Assembly (NCBI GenBank): GCA_018398585.1 | Contig: JAGTTD010000001.1 | Location: 22,681,438-22,745,437, forward strand | Origin: Simmondsia chinensis | Lineage: Eukaryota > Streptophyta > Magnoliopsida > Caryophyllales > Simmondsiaceae | DNA: 64,000 bases | Direction of reading: 5' to 3' | Shown: positions 45,375 to 57,183 of the stretch, in pieces | How positions within the stretch are numbered: the stretch's first letter is position 1 | Layout: every line of letters starts with the position of its first letter | The notes under the pieces: generated by a model | What the model was told of the DNA's origin: nothing | Database searches by the model: none | The model's input: the letters and a program-made list of their open reading frames with translations, nothing else | Program-made: the position numbers and the translations under genes

Positions 45375-47023
45375 TGTTGGGAACAAATTTCAAAAATATT
45401 CGCTATAGTGAGCATAGAGGAAAACCAATTTAAAATTTAAAATTTTAAATTTAAAGCCCTGATCTAATTCAAAAATATAATTAGATCTAGACCTTACTCT
45501 AATAGGTTCATAATATGACAAAGGAAAAATATAGAATAAAATTAGTATAAACATTGTATGCAGAGTAAACAAAATGAAGGAAAAACAAATTGATTATCAC
45601 ATATTTAATTAGATATAACTGAAGCGTGAATCTCGATTTCAACTTGAAAATCTGAAATTGAAAGAAGATTCCTTGACACCGCAAGGTCTTTTTTGTAATG
45701 ACCTCTTCTAGTATCGGGAGTGTGGGCTCCCAACAATATTTATTTATGAAAAATTTCAAGTGTTTCCATTGTGGGAGAAAACCTAATACCAAAACCCTCA
45801 TAATTCTACTTCTAACTCAAGAAAAAAAAAAGGTGAATTTATAGACAAAAATAGCTACTGAATCGTGACACGTGTCGGCTTCGAATTAGCCACACCGTGC
45901 ACACACGAATAGGAGGAGAAGGATTGCTGGTACATGTTAGCTTGTGATTGGTCCGCGACTTTTGCTGTGGCATGGCCCAGTTTGTCTTTTGCCCTTTTTT
46001 TTAATTTTTAATATATTTATTTATTTAGTTTGGTTTAAAAACTGCGATATTAATTACCGCATTATATATTTATTTCATGAATAATTTTTTTTGACCAAAA
46101 TCTCATGAATATTTGTTTAGCATAAAAATTTATTTACCTCATAAATAAATAATTCATCTCATGAATTTATTTTTAAATACTTTTAAATAGTACTTTGGTT
46201 GAGGTTTGCGAAAGGACCTCAGGGACATCTAACTCTAGCTCCAAATAGGTCAAATTTGATTATCATCTCATGATAACAATTGATTACCATTTAGTAATAC
46301 TTAATTCCACTAAATAAATTTTACTGTATTCCAGAATTAAATATGTTCACTCAAGAATTTTTCAAATAACCGTTATTATGACAATCAAGCCCTCTGCTAG
46401 ATATCCGTGATAAAAAAAACTTTAACAACTATCGTATTTTTTCTCACATCTTTCGCCTTAGTTCTTGACTCGCCCTTTTCGAACAATTCCATAATACAGA
46501 AGTAATTTTCATATTAATACCAAATGTGAAACATATGAAATACTTTAGCCAAAGATTCTAGAATCTGTTCATTTATTTGCGAATCAAATAAAGGGACATC
46601 TCTATCTTGTTAGAGACTATAGATTCCACGTAAAACTAATGTTCCCGCCATACTTCATGCCATTACCTATTATACATAAGATTCAAGTCAACGCACTTTG
46701 ACTAATCTTTTTGGCACATCAAAGCAACGAACAATCCATGCATGAGTTCAGACTATTTCATGGATTTAGAGTTATCGTTTTACAAAATTAATAGCAGTTA
46801 AAGAAATAACTAATTTAGGCGGTCTTGCTTAGTGTTCCAATCTTATTGACTACACCAACATAATACTCTTGGATCCCTATCCATATGTCTAAGACAAGTC
46901 AACAAAAGTATAATATTCTGGTCTTGTTAGACGACTTATCCAAATTTATCACTGACAACGAACATACTTTGACAACATATCAATAGTTTGATCTAAGTTG
47001 ATCTGGAGTTCAATCTCATTGTT
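45375..47023 (-). repeat. Element W 3' LTR, main piece
   Basis: Begins TGTTGGGAACAAATTTC on the plus strand (LTR end on the minus). The shared segment around 46,850-46,980 is the reverse complement of Z's LTR near 53,000-53,100 plus 54,630-54,660, including the uninterrupted 'ggatccctatccatatg' site that solo LTR G occupies in Z. Stops at a truncated junction with Z near 47023. Confidence 0.78.
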
Positions 47024-47940
47024 CATGAGGTCCCTTCGCAAGCCTCAACTAAAGCACTGTTTGAAAATATTTAAAATGGATTCATGGGATGAGTTATTTA
47101 TTTATGAGATAAATAAATTATTAGGCTAACTAAACTTTATGAGATGAATTCATATATGTGAGAATTTATACAAAAGAAAACAAAAAAAAAAAGAGAAAAA
47201 AAGTGGACTGACTATTACAGCTCTGCGTGTGCAATGCACGTGCTGGGGTGCAGCTGCACAGAGAAACGTGCCTTTCTGAAAAAGGACTGCAACGTGTGCT
47301 GATGCGGTGGCAATTTGGAACGTCACATGTCTCGCGTTAAGTGCAACCCGTGTGCCCTGATATGGGCCAATGCGTGACTAACACGTGTCATGTGACTTTG
47401 GCTATATACAAACGCGTATTTTGTAGCGGAAACCTAGTTTTCTCCCCGACGAAGACCCTAATATTGTTTTAGGGTTTTTTTAAATTATTGCTTAGCATAA
47501 TTTTTTTGATAAATTATTTTTTGAAAAGATTTTACCAATGATTTTATTCCAAAATTTTTTGTTAAATAAATATTTTGGGAGCCCACACTCCCAGTGGTTG
47601 AAGAGGTTATTGTGAAAAAGACTTTGAGGTGTCATGAAAATTGCTTCCAATTTCAGATCTTCAAGTCAGAGTTGGGATTTGTGTTTCAGGTATGTCTAAA
47701 TTAAGTATTTAATATTTATTATATTATTTTACTTCGTTTATTCTATATGCTATGTTTGTATTCGTTTTGTTCGATGCTTTTTGTTTGTCATAATATGAAT
47801 TTATTAGAGTAAGATCTAGACCTAATTGAATAGCTTAATTAGATTAGGGCTTTAGATTTAAAATTGAGAATTTTAAATTAATTTTTCACTGTGCCCGCTC
47901 TAATCAATTTGGGAAAAATTTTTGAAATATATTTCCAACA
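47024..47940 (+). repeat. Element Z 5' LTR, 5' truncated
   Basis: Matches 55280-56227 of Z's 3' LTR, from 'tcgcaagcctcaactaaagc' to '..atttccaaca'. The LTR start is lost. Confidence 0.85.
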
Positions 47941-47941
47941 A

Positions 47942-47955
47942 TTAGTATCAAAGCC
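47942..47955 (+). promoter_or_regulatory. Element Z primer-binding site, degenerate
   Basis: TTAGTATCAAAGCC, two mismatches to TTGGTATCAGAGCC, directly after the 5' LTR end. Confidence 0.7.
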
Positions 47956-49760
47956 AACTCTGAATACGTTCAATATTGACATTAAAAATATCATGTTTGG
48001 TAAAATAATAGTATGAAGAATTGCAAAAATATGAAATTGGGAATTTCATTAAAAGAAAAAGATAAACCTGAAAATTATTTTTAACGATTTTAAACAAGAT
48101 TGAATGTTATGAGCCTTGATTCAATCAGGGGCAGAATTCTAAATTGGATCTAATGAGATTAGATATTCAAAGAATTGAATGATTTAGATTATAAGTCTAA
48201 TGTGTTTAGATTTTGAACCATGGTGCGAAATATACAATTGTTGAATATTTTATGATAATCCAAAACAAAGAATATCTAATGGGATTAGATGTTCAGTTTA
48301 CGATCTAATGAGATTAAGATCGTCTGTAATTATTTGTTTAATTTTTTTTATTATTTTCCCGGCCTTGCACTTTGAAAATTCCTTGTAAAGGGTCAACCCT
48401 ACTATATATATATATGTATATATATACATTATTTAAAAATTAATAAATAATTAATGGGTTAATTAATTAGGATGAGATTCTAATTGAGATTATGCAATAA
48501 TCTATTTTGAAAGAGTTTAGAAAAAATCTTTGATTCTTTCAACTTTTAGGCTTTAAGTAATGTTATTCAAATTCTTTGATAATATGGTACTTCTTAAATT
48601 TTGTTCACATGTTTGATATTGTTTAAATGAGTTAAATATTATGTATAATGTGAGTAAAGTTAGAAGGCCGTGTAAATATGCAACTTGATAAAATATTTAA
48701 TTTCGTCGAGTGCGAGAATTTTTTCAAATAGATCTAATATGATTAGATAATTCAAAAGTTGAATTATTTGAGAGGAAAATTCTCATAATGTATCTAATGA
48801 GATTGGATTGTGTAGGTTGGACAATTAAAGGAACCTAATTGGATTAGAGTTTTATTTAATGGTTAAATTAAATTTAGAATATGATTCTAATATTGACTAT
48901 GAGAAAATCAAACTTTAAAGAAAGATTCGCCATTGTAAATTTCAAGTGGAAGTGAGGATCAGGAGTTGATTCCTCACGGTCTCCATTGCCGGTCTGATAG
49001 TATAGTGGATAGACGTTACTGACAGAGGAGGGTGTTTGTTCACGGAATACAAGGTTAGACATCTTAATGATGGATAGAGGTACAGGAAAAGCGAGTGCTG
49101 CCATGCTGACATGGATATCCTGTTTACTTGTACTAATGTCTAGGTAATGGTACACACTTAACTAGGATAGTGTGATATTCTCTTAGGAAGTATTGTGATA
49201 TTATCTTAGAGACCATGGAAAAACGATGAGTTAAATATGTTTAGGAAAAATATTAATTGTGAATAGTTTTCATTTGACTATTTACTTGTTATGCCTCTCC
49301 CATAGTAACATGTACATTGGTTAGCTCATCGTTAAACACACACGTATAATGGTTAGGTGGATCCTTTCTTTGTTTGTTTGTTAAAATTGTTAAAAGGTTC
49401 ACAAGACTCAAAATATCAAGTGGGAGCGAGCTTCTAAGTGAATGCGCACGGCCTCCATTACTAGTCTTGCAGTACAGTAGGTGGGTGCAACTCCCCGAGG
49501 AGAGCGTTCATTTGTGGAATACAAGGTTAGACTTCTGTTAGGATGAACCGAAGTCCAAGCAATCAAGTACAGCCACACCGACGTGGAGTATACCGAGACA
49601 TTTAATGGATGTTTAGGTAATGGTGTACACTTGCCTAGGGTCTATATTGGCCTCCTCGAGGAGCTCTGTTGTAGGATCTTAGAGGTTGAGGGAAAAGTGG
49701 TGTGTTAAATATGTTTAGTAAAGAGTTTACAAGAAAAACATATTTACTGAGAAATGTTCT
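47956..49760 (+). other. Element Z leader with palindromic motifs and a long direct repeat
   Basis: No coding domain recognised. Between 48147 and 48848 a short imperfect palindrome of the form 'tctaatgagattaga' recurs seven times. From about 48930 to 49760 two diverged direct copies of a block of several hundred bases follow each other. Each contains 'cggaatacaaggttagac' or 'tggaatacaaggttagac' and later 'taatggt.tacact'. W has the corresponding sequence in inverted form around 61.5-61.8 and 63.7-63.9 kb. Confidence 0.6.
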
Positions 49761-52700
49761 CAGCCTTCTAATATCTCAATTTAGCCTCGTCGACGGGGAG
49801 TTTTAGGTAGTTCGTTTGGTCGCCACGACATACATGTAAGTGTTGGAATGTGAACTCCGAACTTTGATTGTTTGTTAAAAGTGGAAAAGTTATCCTGTAT
49901 ATAAAATGACTTGTTTTACAGTTTTTAATTTCAGACTGGTTGTTATATTTTAACATTGTGATAGAAACTGGTATGTCTTACTTATTTGTTTTGTTTTGAT
50001 GCTGTAATATGGTTTAGTGCATGTAGAGCCCTTGGAGACGCTCAGATTTCTCTATGTTGCTTCCATTATATCTACTAAAGTTGACAAGAACATTGAGAAC
50101 CTTTGATTAGATAAAGAGTTATTCAGTTACAACATTTGGACATTACATTTTTCTAGTTTTATATACTTAAAAAATTTAATTGTAGCAGGGATGATCAAAT
50201 ATTTGAAAGAAGTGTTGATTAGAGACCTAGTAGCACGAAAACAACTAATGAGAAAGATGATAGACACGAGATTATGTTAGGAAAGTTCAGTTCAAGAGCG
50301 TGTTTTATGATGATGGCTTATTTAATTGAACTGGAATTCTTGATGTATATATCGATGACCAATCTCAATAGAATATGATATTTACTTTCCTATCAAGGTC
50401 TTCCAATCGATTTAGGCTGGATACATTGAGAAATAGAGATTGCTCAATGTTTGAACTAATGAAAGTATAGTTTAAGAAAATATGTTAGGAGAACAGAGGG
50501 AAGAGTCCTCTTAACGTAAGCATCTATCTCATGACTTAGGAACCTCAAGAGGGTAAAATAAAACATGAGTCAAAATAGTTTTCTCTCTTTTATAAAAGCA
50601 CTAGATGTTAATGTTTAGAAGGAATTGCCTAGGTACTTAGATACTATTATAGCCATGGCGGAAAACCAACATGATAAGGTATTCGATATCCTGGCTCCTA
50701 TGATTGTGACTACTAAGTAGTCCACTAGTGTCCTGGTAAATGGGTTTTTAGTAAGGGTATAAAGAGATAGTAGTTTAATTTAAGGAATGTAGTTTTGTAT
50801 TTGAGTAACTATCTTAATGTACTTTAGAAAATTTAATTTCTATTAACTATTTATTTTTGAAATAGTTTTTAGTTATTTTTCAGAAAAATAGACTATTAAG
50901 TAAATAAAGTGTTTATTTAAAAAGGATATATTGGTAGATGGTTGACTTATTTTAATCAAAACTAAGTTAATGGCAATTTATTCGTCTAATACAAGTTAGG
51001 TTGTGTAACCATACACAAGAAGAATTTCCTGAAGCCCATATAGCTTTTAAGTGGTACTTAATCTAAGATGGCATTAATCTAGTATGATTCGAAAACTGGT
51101 TTGATATGTCTTGTGCGATCATTGAGTACTAAAATGATAACTAGTGTGTGAATCATATTTGAATTAATGGTGACTGGAAGAGCCTTTAAGAGAAAACGCT
51201 GGAGAAGCTACTAGAACTTGTTTATGAAATATTTAAGGATTGCTAAAAATTCAAGTGAGCTGAAGCAAAAAGTATTTCATAAGGTGTTTATGAATAACTA
51301 GTGAATTAGCTGATATATGGATATACTCGTGAAGTCAAAAGTCTTGAATCCATTAAAAGTTTCAAAGAATTAAAGACTTAAGTTGGGATCAATTAGGTAT
51401 TTATATCAAATCACTTCGATTAGATCAAAATGGTGGTGTCAGGAGAATCACGTTTACATATCAAATGGTTTGCTATATAAGATGCTTTAGAAAGTGTTCT
51501 AAAAGTACAATAGATGGCTTGTGTCAGATAAATTGATAGTATGAGACACTGTGACACTACAACTTGAAGCACAGATGATGCATTAGATATATCTTCAACA
51601 CGTTATTGTCACACCAAGTACATGAGAGCTTTGATATAATGGGAGGATGGTTAGGATCACCCGGATTCATGTCTTCAGTCTTAAGCATGATGGTGAATCT
51701 AATCTTTTAGGCTACAATGAAACTCTTAAATATAAAGGTGCAGATCGATTGGTCAGGGAAATAAAATTTAAGGTAAAGTAATTGTATTTTAACTAAGTTA
51801 GGAAACTTGTAGAGGCATCGAAAGACATTAAGTCCATTAGATTGGATCTGCATCGATCTAGAAGCTAGAATAAAGAGTTGACCAGATAAGAAGGTAGAGA
51901 CCTTCAAGTCTAGATTGATGGTTGTGGGTTATACCCTTATAGAAGGAATCGTCTTTGATGAAACCTTCTAGCCAGATGCTATGCTTAAGTCCATATGCTG
52001 CTCTTATCCATTGTATCTCATTGAGATGAAGTATGGGAATGGAAATCAAGACGACATTCTCTGAATTCATCTTCATAAGCTTACGTATATGATACAACCA
52101 GATAAGTTTGTTGCCAAGAGTCAGGAGCATACAGTACGCAAACTTAGGAAGTTTATTTGTAGACTTAATTATGCGTCTTGTTCATTGAATAGTAGATTCG
52201 AGGACGGTTAATCAAGTCCTAGGGATTTGAGTTAATGATTAGTGAACCATCAGTGTACAAGTGACATAACAAGAAAGTAGAGACTTTCTGAGTGTTGCAT
52301 ATAGATGACATTCTACTCATTAAAGAATGATGTAGAATTATTATGAGCCGTTAAGAGTTTGTTGTCTAGTTACTTTAAAAGTACAGACCTAAGATGAGCA
52401 CAATATATTCTTAGGAACATGCTTATACGAGATTCCAAAGAAAAGATGTTGAATTTATCAGGGGTCGTTTGTTTTAAAAGGGACTTTAGACACTAGACGT
52501 CTGAAATTCGTGTTTACCCTTTTTAGTGAGAGTCATTAGATGGTGAAGAGATAAGCAATCTTATATTGCTTAGTTCTCTATAGAAATTGGGTACTTGATA
52601 GCTAGGAGTTGTTAAGTAGACTACTTAACCCAGAAGGCTCCTAGTAGATCAAAGTTTGTGAGCAAAAGAATGAGACAGTGAAAGATCAATATTAGTCAAA

Positions 52701-52766
52701 GTTTATAGTCAAAGAATAGACAAATTCCTAGGAGATAATTATGCAATGTAGTGCTAATTGGGTTTA
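49761..52766 (+). pseudogene. Element Z decayed gag-pol with RT remnant
   Basis: Most of 49.8-51.8 kb has no readable domain. From about 51880 the RT is visible: KKVETFKSRL, then EGIVFDETF followed by TAG and PDAMLKSI. A frame slip over the MDVKTAF-like motif follows, then YMIQPDKFVAKSQEH and VRKLRKFICRL. VDDILLIKE near 52293-52320 is the catalytic box. Traces of the thumb (MLIRDSKEKMLNLSG) follow near 52420. RNase H is unreadable. The coding potential is long gone. Confidence 0.75.
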
Positions 52767-52781
52767 GGACAAGTGGAAGAT
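52767..52781 (+). promoter_or_regulatory. Element Z polypurine tract
   Basis: 'ggacaagtggaagat' immediately before the 3' LTR. Confidence 0.85.
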
Positions 52782-55700
52782 TGTTGGAATTGGTGTCCTG
52801 AAAAACCTAATTAGTTAGATTTTAAATATTAATTAAATAAAATTGTTTTATTTATTTATTATCTGATTATGTTTTACGAGTCAAACATACGTGTGATTGT
52901 TTTCTAAAACGTTCAATGAGATGGATGTAGTCCAAGGTGACATGTCATGTTTGGTTTAAGTGGTAATGAGATTGAACTACGGATAGATTTAGATAAAACT
53001 AATGATATATTATCAAAGTATGTTCGTAGTCGGTGATAAGTTTGGACAACATACCTGATAAGACTATAATATGGTACTTTTGATGACTTATCTTGGTCAT
53101 GTGGATAGGGATCTGATGTGTTTTTCTACGTCTATCAAAATTTAATATAAAATCCTATCTATTAAACACACCTAAATTGAAGTGTAGGGCGAGAGGGTGT
53201 CGAACCACAGGGACTAAAAGTGTGTGAATTTAATCTATGACCTAAATTGATTTAAGAAAAAGTGATATCTTTGTGTTAATTAATCTAGAAAACGACAATT
53301 AAACTAAAGTAATCTACTACTAATCGGGAGCGTGTATTAAAATGGAGCCTAGGGTTCCAAATCCATCATTAGCCAATTATTTTTGCGTTAACTCTTAAAT
53401 TGGGATTACTGATTGTCACACGAGTAGAGGTTTAGGCTACAAGCTTCAACCTACTAAGATAATGTTGTTAGTATTGCTTATTGACCCTATCCAACTAAAG
53501 CATAAGGAAAATAGGCTCTACCTAACGTATTGTTAATTATTACGTATTGACCTTATCTAACTAAAGCATAGGGAAGATAGGCTTTAATTAACAATTCGGT
53601 TAATATTATTGCTTGATTAATTAATCCTAAAGCTACAAGCACAAAGAATTAATTTATAAATATCAATATCAACAATTAAAGGTTACAAATTCAATAATCA
53701 TATCAATTGAATAACTAATAAAAATATAATACTTCAAAGTATTTATCTCAACCAAGCAATTCATGTAAACAATCAAATTAACCCGAATTAAAAGTAAACA
53801 AAAGTAAAGGCTAAGATTTCATCTAACCCCAGAGAGCAAGTTAGCTCTTCATCAAGGATGATCCGATGAAGGAGGAGGTGAACGAACTCATGTCGGTCTT
53901 CACGCTAATTTCGCTCTTGTCCCCAATTTAAAGAAAAGAAGAAAATTAAAAGCTGAGAGAAGAGAGAGCTGAGAGAAAAGGAAAGACGTAGGGGCGGTTG
54001 TCAAAATCCCCCAGAAGCCACTGAGAGCCCCTGGAAACGCAAATACTCCCCAATTTAAATCCCCCCAAACCGACTCTTCTTCCTCCTCTCTAAGCCCTAC
54101 CGGATTTGGGTCATGGTCTGGTGGTGTCGGTGTGGGTTGGACGCTGGGCCGCTGCTGGTGTTGTTGGGCCAGAAGCAGAACACGATGGGGACAGGTGGCA
54201 GGCTGCGTTTGGAGGTGACGATTGGGCCTGTTGGTGGTTGGCGGGCCTGAAGTTGGGCCGGTGCTTGAACTGGCGCAGGGTTGAGGTTGATAGGCTGGGG
54301 TAGATCTGGGTTGAAGATGAGGCAGTGCTGGAGGTGGGCCGAACAGGGGCGGAGGGTTGAGGTTGGGCCGGTGCTTTGAGTTGAAGATGATGAATAGTAC
54401 AGGTGCGGGTCGGGCTTATACGTTGTTGTCCCGAATTTCGATTGATTTGATTTAATTGTTTGAGCGTCGAATTTATCTTATTTGCATCCAAATTTGACAA
54501 TTTCAGTAACTTTAATTTCAAACTGTTAAACAGAAAAGTTGCCCAAATGAGTGTAGAACTATAATTAAATAGGTGCAAAATAATTAAAATAACAATTAAA
54601 AGATGCGTAAATCTGAGACGCATCAGGATCCAAGAGTATCATGTAGGTGTAGTCAATAAGATTGGAACATTGAGCAGGACTATCTGAATTAGTTATTTCT
54701 TTAACTGCTATAAGAAACGATTAAATTTTGTAAGATGATAACTCTAGATCTAGGAAAAAAAATCTGAACTCGTGCATGGATTATTCGTTGCTTTGATGTG
54801 CCAAAGTCATTGACTTGAAACTTATGAACATTGGGTAACGACATGAAGTGTGACAAGAACAATTGTTTTACATGGAATCTATAGTCTCTAACAAGATAAT
54901 GATGTCCCCTTAGTTGATTCATAAATATAGAATAGATTCTAGAATCTTTAGCCGGAGTATTCTATATATTTGACATTTGGAATTAATAAGAAAATTGTTT
55001 CCGTATTATTGAATTGTTAAAGATGGGCGAGTTGGGAACTACTATTAGAGATGTAAGAAAAGTTATGATAGTAGTTAAAGTTACTTTTGCTCATGGGTAT
55101 CAACTAGAGGGGTTAATTGTCGCAATAATAGTTATTTGAGAAACTCTTGAGTGAATATATGTAATTCTAGAGTGCAGTAAGGCTTATTTACTGGAATTAG
55201 GTTTTACTAAATGGAAATTAATTTTTATCATGATATGATAATTAGATTGAACCTATTTGGAGTTAGAGTTAGATTGTCTTTAAGATTCCTTCGCAAGCCT
55301 CAACTAAAGCACCTTTTGAAAATATTTAAAATGAATTAATGGGATGACTTATTTATTTATGAAATAATAAATTATTATGCTAATTAAATATTCATGAGAT
55401 GAAATTATACAAGTGCGAATTTATATAAAAGAAAACAAAAAAAATAAAACAAAGTTATTGAATGTCACAACCCCGCTCATGTAACCCACGTACGAGGATA
55501 CAACTGTGAGAGAAACACGCTCGCCTCAAATAACAAAAAAGGACTGCAATGTGTACTAATGCTGTGGTCATTGGGAATGAGATATGTGCCGCATTAAATG
55601 CAATCTGTGTGCCTTGATATGGGCCAATGTGCGACTGACATGTGTCACGTGTTTTGACCATATATAATGTGTATTTTGCCGTGAAAAAAGTAACTAAGGT

Positions 55701-56227
55701 TTTAGATTTTGGAACCAGTTTTCTCCCACGACAAAAAGCCCAAAATTTTTTAAGGGTTCTTCTAAATTATTGCTTAGCATAATTTTTCTAAAAAAATTTT
55801 TCTTAGAAAGATTAAAAGGAAAAAATTTGTTCTGAAATTTTTCCTAAAATGAATATTTTTGGGATTCCACACTCATGGTGCTAGAAGAAGTCATTGTGAA
55901 GAAAACCTTGAGGTGTCAAGAATATTTCTTCCAATTTCAAATTTTCAAGTCAGAGTTGGGATTCGCACTTCATATATGTGTAAATTAAGTATTTGATATT
56001 TAATTTATTTTTCCTTTATTTTGTTTATTCTACATGCCATATTTATATTTGTTTTATTTGTTGTTTTTCGTTTATCTTATTATGAACCAATTAGAGTAAG
56101 ATCTTGACCTTATTAAATAGTTTAACTAGATTAGGGCTTTAGATTTAAAATTGAGAATTTTGAACTGATTTTCCGCTGCGCCCGCTCTAATCAATTCGAG
56201 AAAAAGTTTTTGAATACGTTCCTAACA
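52782..56227 (+). repeat. Element Z 3' LTR, containing solo LTR G
   Basis: TGTTGGAATTGG to ..TTCCTAACA; about 1.9 kb once G and one GGATC are removed. It includes a TATA-like 'ccatatataatgtg' near 55660. The right end adjoins W's LTR remnant at 56228. Confidence 0.85.
53114..54625 (-). mobile_element. Solo LTR G, Tat/Athila-like (1512 bp)
   Basis: Perfect TSD GGATC (53109-53113 and 54626-54630) and termini TGATG...CATCA. On the minus strand the far end reads 'agtccctgtggttcgacacc', like the U5 of Tat/Athila-type gypsy LTRs; that clade call is inference. No PBS, coding region or second LTR is present. A 170-codon minus-strand open frame inside it has no domain and is composition-driven. Confidence 0.82.
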
Positions 56228-56384
56228 ATCTTGGACTACATCCATCTCATAGAACGTTTTAGAAAACAATCACAGGTATGTTTAACTCGTAAAACATAAT
56301 TTGACAATAAATAAATAAAATAATTTCATTTATTTAATATTTAAAATCTAACTAATTGGGTTTTCCAGGACACCAATTCCAACA
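56228..56384 (-). repeat. Element W 3' LTR, first 157 bp
   Basis: Reverse complement of Z's LTR start (52782 to about 52938): minus strand TGTTGGAATTGG...GTAGTCCAAGAT. It abuts Z's 3' end. Completes W's LTR with 45375-47023 apart from about 28 bp. Confidence 0.82.
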
Positions 56385-56399
56385 ATCTCCCACTTGTCC
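56385..56399 (-). promoter_or_regulatory. Element W polypurine tract
   Basis: Minus strand GGACAAGTGGGAGAT next to the LTR start, the standard copia form. Confidence 0.85.
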
Positions 56400-57183
56400 T
56401 AAACCCAATTAGCCTTGCATTGCTTAACTATCCCCTAAGGATCTGTCAACTCATTGATTATAACCTTTATCAATGCCAATGTGTCACTGTCCCATTCGTT
56501 TGCTATCATGCTTTCATCTTTTAACAACCTTATGAGTCAACTAGTCTACTCAACAAGTTCATAGCAGTCAAGTACCCCACTTCCATGAAGTAATTAGTAC
56601 AAAACTGCTTCACTCTTTACCCTCTAATGACTTCTACTAAAAGGGTAAACACAAATTTTAGACGTCTAACGTCCAAAGTCCATTTTAAAACAAACGATCC
56701 ATGATAAACTCAACATCTTTTCTTTTGAATCTTGCATAAGCTAGATCCTAAGAACATAGTGTGGTCATATTAGGTCTTTTACTTTTAAACTAATTGGACA
56801 ACAAACTCTTAACAGCTCATAACAGTTTTATATCATTCTTAATGAGTAGAAGGCCATCTATATACAACACTTAGAAAGTCTCTACTTTGTTGTTATGTCA
56901 CTTGTACACTAATGATTCACTAACCATTGACTCAAATCCTTAAGACTTGATTAATGTAATCGAATCTACTATTGAATGAACAAGATACTTATTTAAGTCT
57001 ACGAATAGATTTCCTCAGTTTGCAAATTATATGCTTCTGACTCTTGGCAACAAATTTGTCTGGTTGTATCATATACGTAAGCTTATCAAGATGACCATTA
57101 AAAGAATGTCGTCTTGATTTCCATTCCCATACTTCATCACAATGAGATACAATAAATAAGAGCAACCTTATGGACTTGAGCAT
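56400..57183 (-). pseudogene. Element W RT, downstream part
   Basis: Minus-strand RT remnant. MLKSIRLLLFIVSHCDEVW (57183 leftwards), then HSFNGHLDKLTYMIQPDKF and VAKSQKHIICKLRKSIRR to a stop near 56989. A catalytic-box trace (gatgaccttctactcatta) is near 56850. It mirrors Z 51990-52330 and shares its frame slip over the MDVKTAF-like motif. Confidence 0.75.

Larger units (their letters stand above)
47024..56227 (+). mobile_element. Element Z: degenerate copia element (plus) inside W's LTR
   Basis: 5' LTR truncated (47024-47940), PBS, long leader, decayed gag-pol with readable RT, PPT, and full 3' LTR (52782-56227) hosting solo LTR G. It lies within W's 3' LTR in opposite orientation. About 28 bp of W's LTR and the first kilobase or so of Z's 5' LTR are missing at the left junction, which explains the absent TSD. 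Confidence 0.8.

Noticed and set aside
48147..48848. Possible CRISPR-like array
   Set aside because: Repeats are short, imperfect and irregularly spaced, in plant DNA with no cas genes; reported instead as palindromic motifs.
51858..52130. 90-codon minus-strand ORF in Z
   Set aside because: Antisense to the recognisable RT remnant.
54111..54623. 170-codon minus-strand ORF in solo LTR G
   Set aside because: Lies wholly within an LTR, Pro/Ser/Thr-rich from biased composition, no known domain.
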